Positions 17,337 to 27,772 are shown, counted from the first letter of the stretch. The stretch is 64,000 nucleotides of DNA from Chitinophaga sp. MM2321 (GCF_964033635.1 NZ_OZ035533.1:3410001-3474000), one strand, 5' to 3'. The notes: generated by a model not told the origin, from the sequence alone. Made by a program: numbers and translations.

Positions 17337-18824
17337 TTATTCCGGCTTTAACAACCACATACTTTTGTTGATCTCATCTTCTCCGTACTGTGCTTTAATA
17401 GCCTCCTGTACATGGGTTGTATTATTATCCAGCTCATTCTGTGAATACATCCACCGGAGCGGAATACGCCCGTTATTCTTGTTGGCAGGCCCTATTACAT
17501 AAGCAGGATATCCCAACGGCACATTATCGTTTAATGACGGATTAAAACCGGTCACCCTTGTTCTTCTGTGGTTATAATAGGATTCATATTTACTATTCAT
17601 AAAATAGGCAATGTACCGCTGTGTATTGATTTGCTGCAATGCCTTTGCGGGATCAAATTTCACCGGCAGGCTGCTCACAAAATCGTCTACATCGGAAGCT
17701 GGTACGCCATCAGCGGCACAGGACGCTCGTATACCTTTGTAATAATGATCAGCAGGATCTGTAGCAATCCAACCGCGGAAGGCAGCTTCTGCCAGTACCA
17801 GTTCTACATCTGCATAAGTAACCATGGCGTAGGGTTCATTCACGGGATTGTTGATATAACGTTTATGGATATGCGAAGTTTGCTGTTCATATTTTTTCAT
17901 CTCCGTTACCGCTATATTGGCAGGTATACCATCGTATGAATCAAATTCGCCGGCTGGCTTATCTTTCATGGGCTCCGCCAATGTAAACAAACGGGGATCA
18001 CGGTTGGTCTTCAGCAGATCCGTGAATGTTTTACACATTCTTGTCTCCGTAGTAAGGTAGTTAAACCCATAAGTAGGATAACGGTTGCCGGGCCTGTCAA
18101 TAAAGGCCAGCGCACCCATTTCCCCATTACTTTCTATGATAGGATATTTCTCCTTATTTGTATAGATACTCCTGAACTGGTCTATCACTTTCAACCGCTG
18201 GTTCCCTGTTTTCAGGGAGAGATGCATCAGTACCCGCAACCGGTAGGAGTTGATCAGTTTCTTCCACTTCAGGATATTACCACCATACAGGATATCACCG
18301 GTCAGCTCTCCGTTTTGTGCGTTGAGCATTTCATTGGCTTCTTCCAGTTCCTGCAGACAGCCGGCAAAAACAGCTTCCTGCGAATCATACGCCGGTGCAA
18401 ATATTCCATCGGACGCTTTTCCTGCTTCACTGTATGGAATATCGCCCACTTTCAGGCTCATGGTAATAAAGGAATAGGCCCTGAAAAATCTGGCTAATGC
18501 CAGGTAATTTTTAGCCTCGTAGCGGTTGGCCTCCGTGATCAGTTTCTCCGTTTGCCGGATGATATCATACTCTCCCAGCCCGGATCTTCCCCAGTTATAC
18601 AACTGGTTGTTATCATCCATTAACCATAGCACCATGTACTGCTGTGGATACATGAGCTCATTGGGGCTACCCTGGTAAAAAACATCCTGGATAAGCTTGG
18701 GCAGAATAAGCCCGGGCGGCACTACCGAGGGCGTGTTGGGGTTGTTATCATACTTCCCCTCCTCCTTCATACAGCCGCTGACCACTATTGCCATGAAGGC
18801 ATATAATAATATTATCTTTCTCAT
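17337..18824 (-). CDS. SusD/RagB-type surface lipoprotein
   Basis: 495 residues. The start MRKIILLYAFMAIVVSGC is an SPII signal with lipidated Cys18. The rest is a SusD-like_2 protein: mainly helical with TPR-like units (about 40-250), and a C-terminal stretch with RYIAYFMNSKYESYYNHRRT, typical of the family. SusD lipoproteins lie over the SusC barrel and catch the substrate. It follows the SusC gene by ten bases. Residues after the Cys (MKEEGKY) contain acidic positions as in surface-exported lipoproteins of the phylum. Confidence 0.92.
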   Translation of the reverse strand: MRKIILLYAFMAIVVSGCMKEEGKYDNNPNTPSVVPPGLILPKLIQDVFYQGSPNELMYPQQYMVLWLMDDNNQLYNWGRSGLGEYDIIRQTEKLITEANRYEAKNYLALARFFRAYSFITMSLKVGDIPYSEAGKASDGIFAPAYDSQEAVFAGCLQELEEANEMLNAQNGELTGDILYGGNILKWKKLINSYRLRVLMHLSLKTGNQRLKVIDQFRSIYTNKEKYPIIESNGEMGALAFIDRPGNRYPTYGFNYLTTETRMCKTFTDLLKTNRDPRLFTLAEPMKDKPAGEFDSYDGIPANIAVTEMKKYEQQTSHIHKRYINNPVNEPYAMVTYADVELVLAEAAFRGWIATDPADHYYKGIRASCAADGVPASDVDDFVSSLPVKFDPAKALQQINTQRYIAYFMNSKYESYYNHRRTRVTGFNPSLNDNVPLGYPAYVIGPANKNNGRIPLRWMYSQNELDNNTTHVQEAIKAQYGEDEINKSMWLLKPE

Positions 18825-18834
18825 GTTACTTGTA

Positions 18835-21800
18835 TTAGAACGTCACATTTAAGTTAAAACCCATGCTCCTGGGAGAAGGATTCTGATTATCTCCCTTAAA
18901 GGAATCCGGATCAAGAAAAGGCAGCTCTGTAAAGAAGATCGCCATATTTCTTCCTACTAAAGACACGCTGGCATCTTTTATAAAAGTGCGGCCCAGTACA
19001 TGTTTCGGCAGGGAATAGGTAAAGGTGACCTCCCGCAGTTTCAGGAAAGTGGCGTCAAAAATATTTGTTTCAAACATGCGGTTATAATAGGCATTCACCC
19101 AATCGAAATAATTAATTCCGGTTGTATTGGGTGCAAAGGTGCGGGTATCCGAAATAATTTTGCCTGCTTCATCGCGGGTAACATCACCGCCTGTTACCAC
19201 TACACCTGCTCCCACGTATGGTTTGGTGCGGATATCACCAACAGCGGTTTCTTTTGCTACACCGCCCACCATCATTTGCTGCGACATCACAGAATATATT
19301 TTCCCACCGTACCGGCCATCAAATACAAAACCGAGACTAAAGTTCCTGTACTTGAAATTATTAACGATACCGCCGGTCCACTTCGCATCGTAATAACCAA
19401 AGTCCTGCGGATAATTGCTCATCACAGGACGCCCGTTGTTATAGATGATCTGTCCATCGGGAGATTTCTCCCATCCTGTTCCCCTCGCAAGTCCCAGCTG
19501 ATCGCCGGAGGCATAGATACCCTGGTATTTTTCTTCTCCGGGCGCCAGTTCACCGAGATAGGAACGCATCCTCGACCAGTTGACCTGCACATTCCATTGC
19601 AGTGAGTTACTGAGCTTCACCGGCGTGGCATTCAACGTGATTTCCACACCCTTTTTATAAAACTCCATCGCATTGATCTGACGCGATGCATAGCCGGAAG
19701 ATAAGGCCACGCTTTGCCAGATGATCTGATCGATGTCCAGTATTTTGTAATAGGCTACGTCTATGCCTAAACGATTATTCAGAAAACGCAGATCAGTACC
19801 TACTTCATAAGTAGATGAAAACTGTGGCCGGATATTGGAATTGTAGATACCATTACCTACAGTAACACTGGGCGTGGTACCCCAGGTAGTAGCATAACTA
19901 TAGGTGGGAATATATCCGTATGGGTCCAGATCTCCGCCTACTTTAGCCCACGATCCTCTCAGCTTTGCAAAGGTGACAAATGCCGGCATTTTTATAAACT
20001 CCGACAACACACCGCTTAAAGATACCGATGGATAGAAATAGGAATTGTTCTTTGGTGGCAGACTGCTCGACCAGTCTTTTCTACCGGTCAGCGTGAGAAA
20101 AAGCGCATTCTTATAATCAATAGTAGCCATTCCATACAGGCTATTTACCCGCTTTTCACTTTTTGAATTCGAAGCCTCTACCTGTGTAGCTTTATTGGCC
20201 AGGTTATACAGCCCCGGCACCACAATAGCATCTGTAGATGCATACTGGTTGCGGATAGTAGTACTCCTGCTGTTAGCGCCCGCAGCAGCAGACAAGCCCC
20301 ATTTATCACTCAGCTTCTTATCGTAAGAAAGCAACACATCACTGTTGATGTCAAAGTAATAGTCGTTATTCACGCGGTACTCTCCGTCAGGCAACTTTCC
20401 CCAGTCAATCCAGCCCAGGTTTTCGTTGTAGGTAGAATAGGTGGAGAACCAGTTGGTACCGGTTCTGGCCATCAGTTTAAGATGCTCATTAAAAGTATAA
20501 TCAGCCTTCACATAGCCATTGATTACATTCTTGTCGTACTCCCGTGTAACCTCATTCAACAGCCAGTAGGGGTTATTGTAATAGAGGTTGTTAAAGCTGT
20601 TTTGTACATATCCTTCCTGCCCGGCTTTCCAGTAGTTTTTCATATCGCGGATGTCTACATCAGCCCCCATAAATATCAGCATATTATACAGGAAGTTCTG
20701 TGACCCGTATCCCTGCTGTTCGTAGTTATCGGAATACTGTTTATTGTAGTTCACGCTGGCATCTACGGTGAGGCGCTTGCTGAATTTATAACCACCGTTG
20801 AAAGCAACCGTATTACCCTTCAGCTTTGTATTGGGCGCCATTCCCTTTTGGTTGAACTGGGTTAAAGAAACCCGGTAATTACCATCCTTATTTTGCCCGG
20901 CAATAGAAATATTATTGTTTAAGATGTAACCGGTTTCCAGGAAATTCTTCAGGTTATTTTTCCCTCTTGAAATCCAGGGCATGGGGATCAGTTGACCCGT
21001 TTGCGGATCTTTCTGTGAATTAAATTGCGTGGTTTCCCAATAGCCGCTGGAAGAGGAAGGATCTGCCTGATCTAACTCCGGTCCCCATACGTAGCCGGCG
21101 CCATCCTGCACGCCGCCGCCTTTACCATCTACAAATGCGTACTGACCTCCGAATCCTGATCCGTAGCGATGCTGCACTTCCGGAAAAACAATAAAGCTGT
21201 TCTGAAAAGTACCGGAGGAATTAAAATTAACAGATACCCCTCTTTTATCTTTTGTTCCTCTTTTTGTTGTGATCATCACTACGCCATTCTTACCACGGGA
21301 GCCATAAAGCGCCGACCCGGTAGCCCCTTTGATCACGTTGATATTTTCAATATCGTTGGCATTTACATCCCAGAAGTCTGAATTAACCGGTACACCATCC
21401 ACCACTACCAGCGGTGTGGCGCCACGCAGCAAAAAATCAGGCGTTTCATACAGGCCGGTCTTATTTGAGATCACCAACCCTGCTACACGACCGGATAAAC
21501 TGCTCAGTACATTCGGTTCTTTTACCTTTTCAAAAGCATCGGCCGCCTTCACTTCCTGAACGGAATAACCCAGCGATTTCACTTCCTTTTTTATACCCAG
21601 GGCTGTTACCACTACTTCTCCCAGGTCTTTCCGGTTATCCTGCAACACAACATCTATGGTTGCTTTTCCATCTACCACGATCTCGGTTTTTTCGAATCCC
21701 AGTAAGCCGAATACCAGTACATCCTGTTCATCTGCTACGATAGAATACGTACCGTCTTCTTTTGTTACCGTGCCTGTGCTGCTGTTTTTAATGGTCACCA

Positions 21801-22263
21801 CCACACCAGGCAGTACCTCTCCTTTCGGATTACGTACTGTTCCCCGTACTGTGATCTTTTTCGAAATATCCGCAGTGATGACAACGTTCACCGGTGCTGT
21901 TGTTCTCTTTTTAATAACCACCAGGTCTTTCAGAATCTCATAGGTAAGTGGCTGATCTTTTAAACAAAGATCCAATGCTTCGCGAATGGTGGCGTTTTTA
22001 ATTTCCATGCTAACAGGGTGAGCATGTTTCAGCAATTGCTGATCCAACAGGAAAGACATACCCGCCTGCCGCTTTATTTCCCGGAACACCTTTTCAAGTG
22101 GCATGTTGTGGGAAGAAAGGGTAATCTTTTGTGATAGCCCTGTGGCGGATATGTGTAACGCACTGAATAATAGTAATACAGCCGATAGCCTCATAATTCT
22201 CCATATTTGCGTGGATAGGGATGCTGTACCGCCCTTGTTTTGGTACCAAGCAGTAAAAATCAT
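18835..22263 (-). CDS. SusC/RagA-type TonB-dependent transporter with STN signalling domain
   Basis: 1142 residues. After a signal peptide (hydrophobic core about 24-42) comes an STN/SecretinN domain (about 48-115, QKITLSSHNMPLEKVFREIK), then a carboxypeptidase-like CarboxypepD_reg domain (about 130-210), plug domain with VVDGVPVNSDFWDVNANDIE and a 22-strand barrel to the C-terminal Phe. The STN domain is what contacts a FecR anti-sigma factor, and the FecR and ECF sigma genes are directly upstream. So substrate binding should signal inward and raise expression of this operon. The start at 22263 leaves a fairly long hydrophilic n-region; a start at the Met of RIMRLSAV is possible. Confidence 0.93.
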   Translation of the reverse strand: MIFTAWYQNKGGTASLSTQIWRIMRLSAVLLLFSALHISATGLSQKITLSSHNMPLEKVFREIKRQAGMSFLLDQQLLKHAHPVSMEIKNATIREALDLCLKDQPLTYEILKDLVVIKKRTTAPVNVVITADISKKITVRGTVRNPKGEVLPGVVVTIKNSSTGTVTKEDGTYSIVADEQDVLVFGLLGFEKTEIVVDGKATIDVVLQDNRKDLGEVVVTALGIKKEVKSLGYSVQEVKAADAFEKVKEPNVLSSLSGRVAGLVISNKTGLYETPDFLLRGATPLVVVDGVPVNSDFWDVNANDIENINVIKGATGSALYGSRGKNGVVMITTKRGTKDKRGVSVNFNSSGTFQNSFIVFPEVQHRYGSGFGGQYAFVDGKGGGVQDGAGYVWGPELDQADPSSSSGYWETTQFNSQKDPQTGQLIPMPWISRGKNNLKNFLETGYILNNNISIAGQNKDGNYRVSLTQFNQKGMAPNTKLKGNTVAFNGGYKFSKRLTVDASVNYNKQYSDNYEQQGYGSQNFLYNMLIFMGADVDIRDMKNYWKAGQEGYVQNSFNNLYYNNPYWLLNEVTREYDKNVINGYVKADYTFNEHLKLMARTGTNWFSTYSTYNENLGWIDWGKLPDGEYRVNNDYYFDINSDVLLSYDKKLSDKWGLSAAAGANSRSTTIRNQYASTDAIVVPGLYNLANKATQVEASNSKSEKRVNSLYGMATIDYKNALFLTLTGRKDWSSSLPPKNNSYFYPSVSLSGVLSEFIKMPAFVTFAKLRGSWAKVGGDLDPYGYIPTYSYATTWGTTPSVTVGNGIYNSNIRPQFSSTYEVGTDLRFLNNRLGIDVAYYKILDIDQIIWQSVALSSGYASRQINAMEFYKKGVEITLNATPVKLSNSLQWNVQVNWSRMRSYLGELAPGEEKYQGIYASGDQLGLARGTGWEKSPDGQIIYNNGRPVMSNYPQDFGYYDAKWTGGIVNNFKYRNFSLGFVFDGRYGGKIYSVMSQQMMVGGVAKETAVGDIRTKPYVGAGVVVTGGDVTRDEAGKIISDTRTFAPNTTGINYFDWVNAYYNRMFETNIFDATFLKLREVTFTYSLPKHVLGRTFIKDASVSLVGRNMAIFFTELPFLDPDSFKGDNQNPSPRSMGFNLNVTF

Positions 22264-22322
22264 AACTTCGATTTTGGGTGATTAAAAATTCGTTTACCTG
22301 ACGTTATTTTTGTGCCCTGCAC

Positions 22323-22348
22323 ACCGGCGATGCGTCAACATTGCCGGT
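22323..22348 (+). repeat. Small inverted repeat followed by a T run, in the SusC leader
   Basis: ACCGGC and GCCGGT flank 14 bases, followed on the plus strand by seven T. It would look like a terminator for plus-strand transcription, but no plus gene lies before it. On the minus strand it falls in the 166-base leader between FecR and SusC. Possible attenuation or RNA stability element; weak. Confidence 0.3.
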
Positions 22349-22429
22349 TTTTTTATGGGCAGCCATGTGTGGTTTACCTCAAATGAATTATTTTAAAGTG
22401 TGAACAATATTATCCTGAAAGACTTACGG

Positions 22430-23641
22430 TTATGGTGTTACAATGATCTCTCTTCCTTCCATGCGGCAATGCACATTATTGATTTCTAATGCTTTTAAAA
22501 TGGCGGATAAATTAACCTGCCGGCTGATAGCACCTATAAAGCGCCGTTCGGGTACAGGTCCTTCATAACGTATATCCACATTATACCAGCGGGCTATCTG
22601 CCGCATTACTGCCGGTACATCGGCGTCTTCCAATGACAGCAGCCCGTTTTTCCAGGCCATTACCTGTTCTATATCAGCGGGTTTTACCGTAAAGCCGGCA
22701 GCTGTAGCCGGTAAGCCAGCCTGTTGTCCTGGCAGCAACTGCGCAGATGAATGGCCATGCGTTACTTTCACAGCACCTGAGAGCAGGGTTGTTTTTATGA
22801 TCCCTTCATCGGCATAAGCCATCACATTAAAGTGAGTGCCCAATACAGCTACCTCCATCCCTTGTACCTGTACGTAAAAAGGGCGGGCGGGATCTTTTGT
22901 CACTTCAAAATATCCTTCGCCTGTTAGCTCTACCCGGCGCTCTCCTCCCGCAAAGGAGGTAGGATACCGGAGAGAGCTGGCAGCGTTGAGCCATACCAGT
23001 GTGCCATCGGGGAGCGTTACTACAAACTGTCCGCCTTTGGGCGTAGCTAAAGTGTTATACTGTAATGCGGCGCCGGATTGCGCCTGTTGCGCGCCCTGAT
23101 AGGTAAGACGGCCTCCTTTGAGCTGCAATACTTTCATATTACCCTGTTGCGCCAGTGTGCCTTGCTGTGTACTATCCAGTTCCACCTGCGTGCCGTCTGC
23201 CAGCGTCAGTACTGCTTTATTACCACCAGGCGCCACATCTTTCACCGGTACCACCTCGTGTACCAGTACAGGTGGGGCGACTGCTTTTTTATGCAACAAG
23301 AAATAAGTACCACTGGCCATGAGTATGATGATAGCCGCTGCTGCACGCCATTTGCCGGATAACAAAAAGCCCAGGCGCTGTTTGGGTTTATCAGTGCATT
23401 CCACTGCCGTTGTTGGTGTTTGGGAGAAAACAGCCTGTAATATTTCTTCCCACTGTTGTGGTGCTGATACAGGTTCAGCTGCATCATTTGCAGCCAATGG
23501 CTCCAGCAGGTCTTCCCAGTAACCAGGGTTCGTGTGGCGCGTAATGGCTTCCATGAGCCATTGGGTTTCTGCTGTGGTAGCAGTACCTTCCATATAGCGA
23601 TGCAGCAATTGCTGCATGTGTAAGCGTTCACCGTTTTTCAA
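22430..23641 (-). CDS. FecR-family anti-sigma factor
   Basis: 403 residues. A cytoplasmic N-terminal part (about 1-95) with a short helical region starting LLHRYMEGTATTAETQWL, one membrane helix (about 100-117, AAAIIILMASGTYFLL), and a periplasmic FecR domain with the TPKGGQFVVTLPDGTLVWLN motif and GEGYFEVTKDPARPFYVQ. A secretin/STN-like DUF4974 domain ends the protein (about 320-403). In this phylum FecR holds the ECF sigma factor and releases it when the matching SusC reports its substrate. It lies 24 bases after the sigma gene and 166 before SusC. Confidence 0.94.
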   Translation of the reverse strand: MKNGERLHMQQLLHRYMEGTATTAETQWLMEAITRHTNPGYWEDLLEPLAANDAAEPVSAPQQWEEILQAVFSQTPTTAVECTDKPKQRLGFLLSGKWRAAAAIIILMASGTYFLLHKKAVAPPVLVHEVVPVKDVAPGGNKAVLTLADGTQVELDSTQQGTLAQQGNMKVLQLKGGRLTYQGAQQAQSGAALQYNTLATPKGGQFVVTLPDGTLVWLNAASSLRYPTSFAGGERRVELTGEGYFEVTKDPARPFYVQVQGMEVAVLGTHFNVMAYADEGIIKTTLLSGAVKVTHGHSSAQLLPGQQAGLPATAAGFTVKPADIEQVMAWKNGLLSLEDADVPAVMRQIARWYNVDIRYEGPVPERRFIGAISRQVNLSAILKALEINNVHCRMEGREIIVTP

Positions 23642-23665
23642 ACTGTATATTTCTACTTTGTTCCC

Positions 23666-24298
23666 TTATAAGACAATCTGAGGGACAGCTTGTACCGTTC
23701 CGGATAATAAAATTTTTCCGGTAAGCAATATCAGGGGGAGATAAGGAACACCTTTTGCGATGAGATAACGACGAATAAATTTTAAGGAGATAACCAACTG
23801 GTTTTTGACCGTATTTTCCGAGATCCCAAGCCTGATGGCGATCTCGCGGCGGTCGCAGCCCTCTTCCCGGCTCAGTTCATAAATACGGCGGCGTTGTGCG
23901 GGTAACAGGGTGACAGCCTTCCCGATGAGCGATTGTACTTCACGTACCAGCAATTCTTTTTCTGCATTGTTCTCTCCGTCGGCACCTCCTACCTGCTGCT
24001 CTTCCAGCCAACGGGCTTCTATTTGCTTACGGCGCAGGTGATTGATGGAAAGATTGGAAGCAATACGTAAAAGCCAGGAAACAGGCTTATTTATCTCCGG
24101 AAGACGGGTGCGGTTTAACCAGGCTTTGATAAATACTTCCTGTAACAGATCCCTGGCAACATCTTCCTGCTTAACCATTTTTAAAATAAATGCATAGACG
24201 CCGGGTGCATGCCGGTAAAAAAAGTTGCTGAAAGCCGCCTCATTGCCGGCAGCAATCTGTTTCAGCCATTCATTTTCATTGTATAAATGTTCCGTCAT
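23666..24298 (-). CDS. ECF sigma factor of the first SusC/SusD locus, with hydrophobic tail
   Basis: 210 residues from the ATG at 24298. An ATG at 24400 would add 34 residues unrelated to the family; MTEHLYNENEWLKQIAAGNE is the normal beginning. Region 2 (about 25-95) includes DVARDLLQEVFIKAWLN; region 4 (about 130-185) includes LPAQRRRIYELSREEG and a helix-turn-helix in RREIAIRLGISENTVKNQL. After it comes YLPLILLTGKILLSG, about 15-18 hydrophobic residues that could insert into or lie against the membrane. It should transcribe the SusC/SusD operon when released by FecR. Confidence 0.9.
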   Translation of the reverse strand: MTEHLYNENEWLKQIAAGNEAAFSNFFYRHAPGVYAFILKMVKQEDVARDLLQEVFIKAWLNRTRLPEINKPVSWLLRIASNLSINHLRRKQIEARWLEEQQVGGADGENNAEKELLVREVQSLIGKAVTLLPAQRRRIYELSREEGCDRREIAIRLGISENTVKNQLVISLKFIRRYLIAKGVPYLPLILLTGKILLSGTVQAVPQIVL

Positions 24299-24480
24299 GC
24301 CCGTTAAGTCGCCCCTTATGATGGTTTTATTGAAAACATTAACGCTAAAAATAGCTAAAAATCCGGAATGTTCTGTGCGGGGCTTTTCCGGCATGCTCAT
24401 AAAATGGACAACTGACTAACTGTGAAGACCCGGAAGAGGTGGCTCAACCATATGAAGATCGGGGTCCGGCAATCCTTTCT

Positions 24481-25617
24481 TCAATCATCACCCGGTTGAT
24501 GGTCATACCTGTATCCGCCTGCTACTCCTTTCGGGGAAAGCACGATCTGCCATAACTGGCTGTTTCGGGCACGGAAGGAACCGGCGCAGGATAACAGGTA
24601 ATATTTCCACATCCTGAAAAAAGTCTGATCATATTTCGTTTTGAGCTTATCCCAATTCAAAGAAATATTTTCGTACCAGGCCATCAATGTTTTGTCATAA
24701 TTAATACTAAAATTCTGCCAGTGCTCCATCACAAATAAACCTTCTATAAATTGTCCTATCCGGCTGATAGAAGGAATCATGGCATTGGGGAAAATATATT
24801 TATTGAGCCATTGGTCCGTAAAGGTAGATGGCTTGTTTCCGCCGATGGTATGCAATAAAAACAAGCCGTCCTCTTTGAGGCAATGATGCACTACCTTCAT
24901 GTAGGTGCCGTAGTTTTTATATCCAACGTGTTCAAACATTCCCAGGGATGCAATCGCATCAAATTTTTCATCCAGCAGGCGGTAATCCATCAACCTGATA
25001 TCAATAGGCAAGCCTTTACAAAGCTCCCTGGCCAGTTTAGCCTGCTCACTGGAAACGGTGATACCGGTTACCTGAACACCATATTTCTCCGCTGCAAATT
25101 TTGCAAAACTGCCCCAGCCGCAACCTATATCCAGTACGTGCATACCCGCTTTCAGATTCAGTTTTCGGCAGGTAAGGTCCAGTTTATGTTCCTGTGCCTC
25201 ATCAAGGGTATGCGCATTTTTCCAGAAAGCACAGGTATAGGTCAAACGTCTGTCCAACATCTGCTTAAAAAAATCATTGCCTATATCATAATGTCTGCTG
25301 CTATTATGATGCGCTTTGGAAAGACTTTGATAATTGAAGATCCTGGCAAGTAAAATTTCCAGTTTAAAAGGTAGGTTGTGCTGAATGCTGGTATCAAGAT
25401 TTGCACGAAGGACCCTTAAAAAGAAGTCATCCAGTTTCGTGCAATCCCAGTAGTTCTCCATATAGGACTCTCCCATCCCCAATGAACCCGATACAAGCAC
25501 TTTCTGATAGAATTTTTCATCGTATACCTGAATATCCCATGGATTGTTCCCGTTAACCGTAATACCAGCAGCAGATAAAAGCCGGGTAACGATGATCTTT
25601 GGTTGCTCCGTTTTCAT
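24481..25617 (-). CDS. cfa: Cyclopropane-fatty-acyl-phospholipid synthase family methyltransferase
   Basis: 378 residues, close to the 382 of the E. coli enzyme. It transfers a methylene group from S-adenosylmethionine onto double bonds of phospholipid acyl chains at the membrane. Key segments are present: SLGMGESYMENYWDC (46-60), HYDIGNDFF (109-117), the SAM motif VLDIGCGWGS (161-170), and FPNAMIPS near 275. The final YLLSCAGSFRARNSQLWQIV is also typical. It lies 49 bases after the beta-helix gene on the same strand and may be cotranscribed with it, though no common role is evident. The gene symbol is by family likeness. Confidence 0.93.
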   Translation of the reverse strand: MKTEQPKIIVTRLLSAAGITVNGNNPWDIQVYDEKFYQKVLVSGSLGMGESYMENYWDCTKLDDFFLRVLRANLDTSIQHNLPFKLEILLARIFNYQSLSKAHHNSSRHYDIGNDFFKQMLDRRLTYTCAFWKNAHTLDEAQEHKLDLTCRKLNLKAGMHVLDIGCGWGSFAKFAAEKYGVQVTGITVSSEQAKLARELCKGLPIDIRLMDYRLLDEKFDAIASLGMFEHVGYKNYGTYMKVVHHCLKEDGLFLLHTIGGNKPSTFTDQWLNKYIFPNAMIPSISRIGQFIEGLFVMEHWQNFSINYDKTLMAWYENISLNWDKLKTKYDQTFFRMWKYYLLSCAGSFRARNSQLWQIVLSPKGVAGGYRYDHQPGDD

Positions 25618-25666
25618 AATAGTTTAACAAACGGAGGCCCCTGCTTGTTGAAAGCGGAATATACTT

Positions 25667-27772
25667 TTAGCGAAAAGTATATTCCGGTGTGTTTCCGGTA
25701 ACAGCCAGCTTCCGCCAGGAGTTTTCGCCGTAAACACCTGCTGCCTCATAGACAAACGGTATAAAGCCAATGCGTGACATAAGGGATTTGTTAGTAATAT
25801 GGAAATCATCGTGGGAAAGGTCTGCGAAGCCAGGATCAGCGATCACAGAATGAACATCTTTCCCGGTGGATTGCTGCCAGGTGGCAAAGCTTTTTGGTCC
25901 AAACCGGATGTCCTGTGTACCCGGATTCCAGTAAGCGTTACTATCCGACCGGAAATGTACCCGCTCCCATCCTGGTTTATCTGTCAGGCTGTTACCTTTA
26001 TCAAAATAAATAATGTTATTAGTAAAGGAAAAAGAGAGATGATCCTCTACTCTTGAAGCTTCCAGCTGGGCTTTTACCTGCGAAACAAAAATATTGTTCC
26101 GGATGATATTATCCTTGCCGTAATGCTGATGAAAGCCGGCGCTTTTACACCTGTATACGAGGTTATTTTCCATGATGATACCTGTGGAACCTTCATCCGT
26201 GTAAAGGCCCCATCCGCCATATCCAAGAGAAGATATATCATGGATAACATTATTCGCTACAACGGTGCCAGGTGATATCCCTAACGTATATACGCCGCCC
26301 ATATCGCTTAAACGGTTCTGTCCGAGATTGTAGATGTGGTTGTAGATAATTTTATTTCCCCGGGATGGGTTGTAGGTGTATCCCCAAACCCAGCCGACAG
26401 ATACGCCGGTATAATAGAAATCTGAAATATCGTTGTGTGACACTTTATTATCACGGGCATTAAAGATGAGCACGCCGACACCTGTTGGAAATTCGCGGCC
26501 GCCTGCGCGGAGGATATTATTATCTACGGTAATGTTGTGGGTAACGGTTGCATCATTTGTTGGTAGCGTGGTATCACCCATGATAATACCGCCTGCACCG
26601 AGGTCATGAAAATAACAATGCACCACTTTACTATCTGCACAGGCAGTTCTGAACCACAGCGTATTGGTGCCGGTATGCGCAATTTCACAATGATCAAATG
26701 TGATATTCTCTGCATCATCTATCATGATCACTGCGGAGACCCTGGCGGCAGCCTGTAAAGGGTCGTCGCCGGTTGCAGGCATCAGATAGCGGCTGTATTG
26801 AAAAGAAAGGTTTTCAAAGCTGATGTGTGCCGCCTTCCGGCTGCTGGTGCCTTTTATCGTCATAAACTGATCAATAACCGGGATGACTGCGGTGGTACTG
26901 CCAATTACTTCTCCCTTCCGCGGAATATACCATATTGTATGTGCTTCATCCTGCCACCATTCCCCTGGTGCATCCAGCATTTTCCTGGAATTCGCCAGGA
27001 AAAACATCGAGTTGTTATCCAGTTTACTCGCCTCTTGCATAGGCTCGCCGATAATAGTGATGGTTGAATCCACTGCGGATCTGCCATGAATATATTTCCT
27101 GGTAAGATCCCAGCAATGATGCACGGAGATAGTTACTTTGGAAAGGTCTGCATCCGGAATATCTTCCAGGACCTGCCACTGTTCTGTTGTTAAGCGGAAC
27201 TTCTGCATGGCCAGTTTTGCCGGCGTAGTTGTATCTATAAGTTTTTCCGTTACCCGTTGTGTTTCAAACCAGGTATCCTCGATATTGGGTGTACGCGCCC
27301 GGATAGCCCTTTTGCCATTAACAAACAATTGTTGCGTTACTTCTCCCCTTGCATTTGCGGGGACACTTGCTTTCCAGAGATGCGGATTTACCGCTTCAAA
27401 AGCAGGGAGCTGCACCCCTCCCGAAATAACCGGCGCCATCTTTCCTTGTCCCTTAAAAATCAGTGGAGACCCGGCGGTGCCAGCATCCTCTTCGGTAAGC
27501 GATAACGGGGCTTGCAACGGATAGGTACCTGGCGAAATCCTTATTTCCAGCGGAGTATGCAGCGTATGTGCTTTCCGCAGCGTCCTGCTGCGATCAAGGG
27601 CTGCTGCCAATGTAGCCACCGGCCGCGATTTCGTACCCGCGTGGGCGTCATTGCCATCCGGCGATACATAAATAACAGTGGCGGGGGTTTGCTGAGCATG
27701 CGTAAACAGGGGGCATAACAGCATGCCACACAGTATAGGGAGCACACTTTTCTGAAAAGTCATTCCTAACAT
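25667..27772 (-). CDS. Secreted right-handed parallel beta-helix protein, putative polysaccharide-active enzyme
   Basis: 701 residues. A signal peptide ends near THAQQ (about residue 27); the ATG three codons further in (27763) is an alternative. The N-terminal part has VIYVSPDGNDAHAGTKSRP and ISPGTYPLQAPLSL, the typical entry to such beta-helices, then an inserted domain (about 120-300) with ELFVNGKR-like LFVNGKRAIRARTPN, and a helix of short turns with Asn ladders (about 310-600: ENITFDHCEI, DNNILRAGG, NKVSHNDIS, NNVIHDISS). This architecture is found in glycoside hydrolases such as GH141 and in polysaccharide lyases. I cannot place it firmly in a family, and the substrate is unknown. No SusC/SusD pair is directly adjacent. 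Confidence 0.82.
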   Translation of the reverse strand: MLGMTFQKSVLPILCGMLLCPLFTHAQQTPATVIYVSPDGNDAHAGTKSRPVATLAAALDRSRTLRKAHTLHTPLEIRISPGTYPLQAPLSLTEEDAGTAGSPLIFKGQGKMAPVISGGVQLPAFEAVNPHLWKASVPANARGEVTQQLFVNGKRAIRARTPNIEDTWFETQRVTEKLIDTTTPAKLAMQKFRLTTEQWQVLEDIPDADLSKVTISVHHCWDLTRKYIHGRSAVDSTITIIGEPMQEASKLDNNSMFFLANSRKMLDAPGEWWQDEAHTIWYIPRKGEVIGSTTAVIPVIDQFMTIKGTSSRKAAHISFENLSFQYSRYLMPATGDDPLQAAARVSAVIMIDDAENITFDHCEIAHTGTNTLWFRTACADSKVVHCYFHDLGAGGIIMGDTTLPTNDATVTHNITVDNNILRAGGREFPTGVGVLIFNARDNKVSHNDISDFYYTGVSVGWVWGYTYNPSRGNKIIYNHIYNLGQNRLSDMGGVYTLGISPGTVVANNVIHDISSLGYGGWGLYTDEGSTGIIMENNLVYRCKSAGFHQHYGKDNIIRNNIFVSQVKAQLEASRVEDHLSFSFTNNIIYFDKGNSLTDKPGWERVHFRSDSNAYWNPGTQDIRFGPKSFATWQQSTGKDVHSVIADPGFADLSHDDFHITNKSLMSRIGFIPFVYEAAGVYGENSWRKLAVTGNTPEYTFR

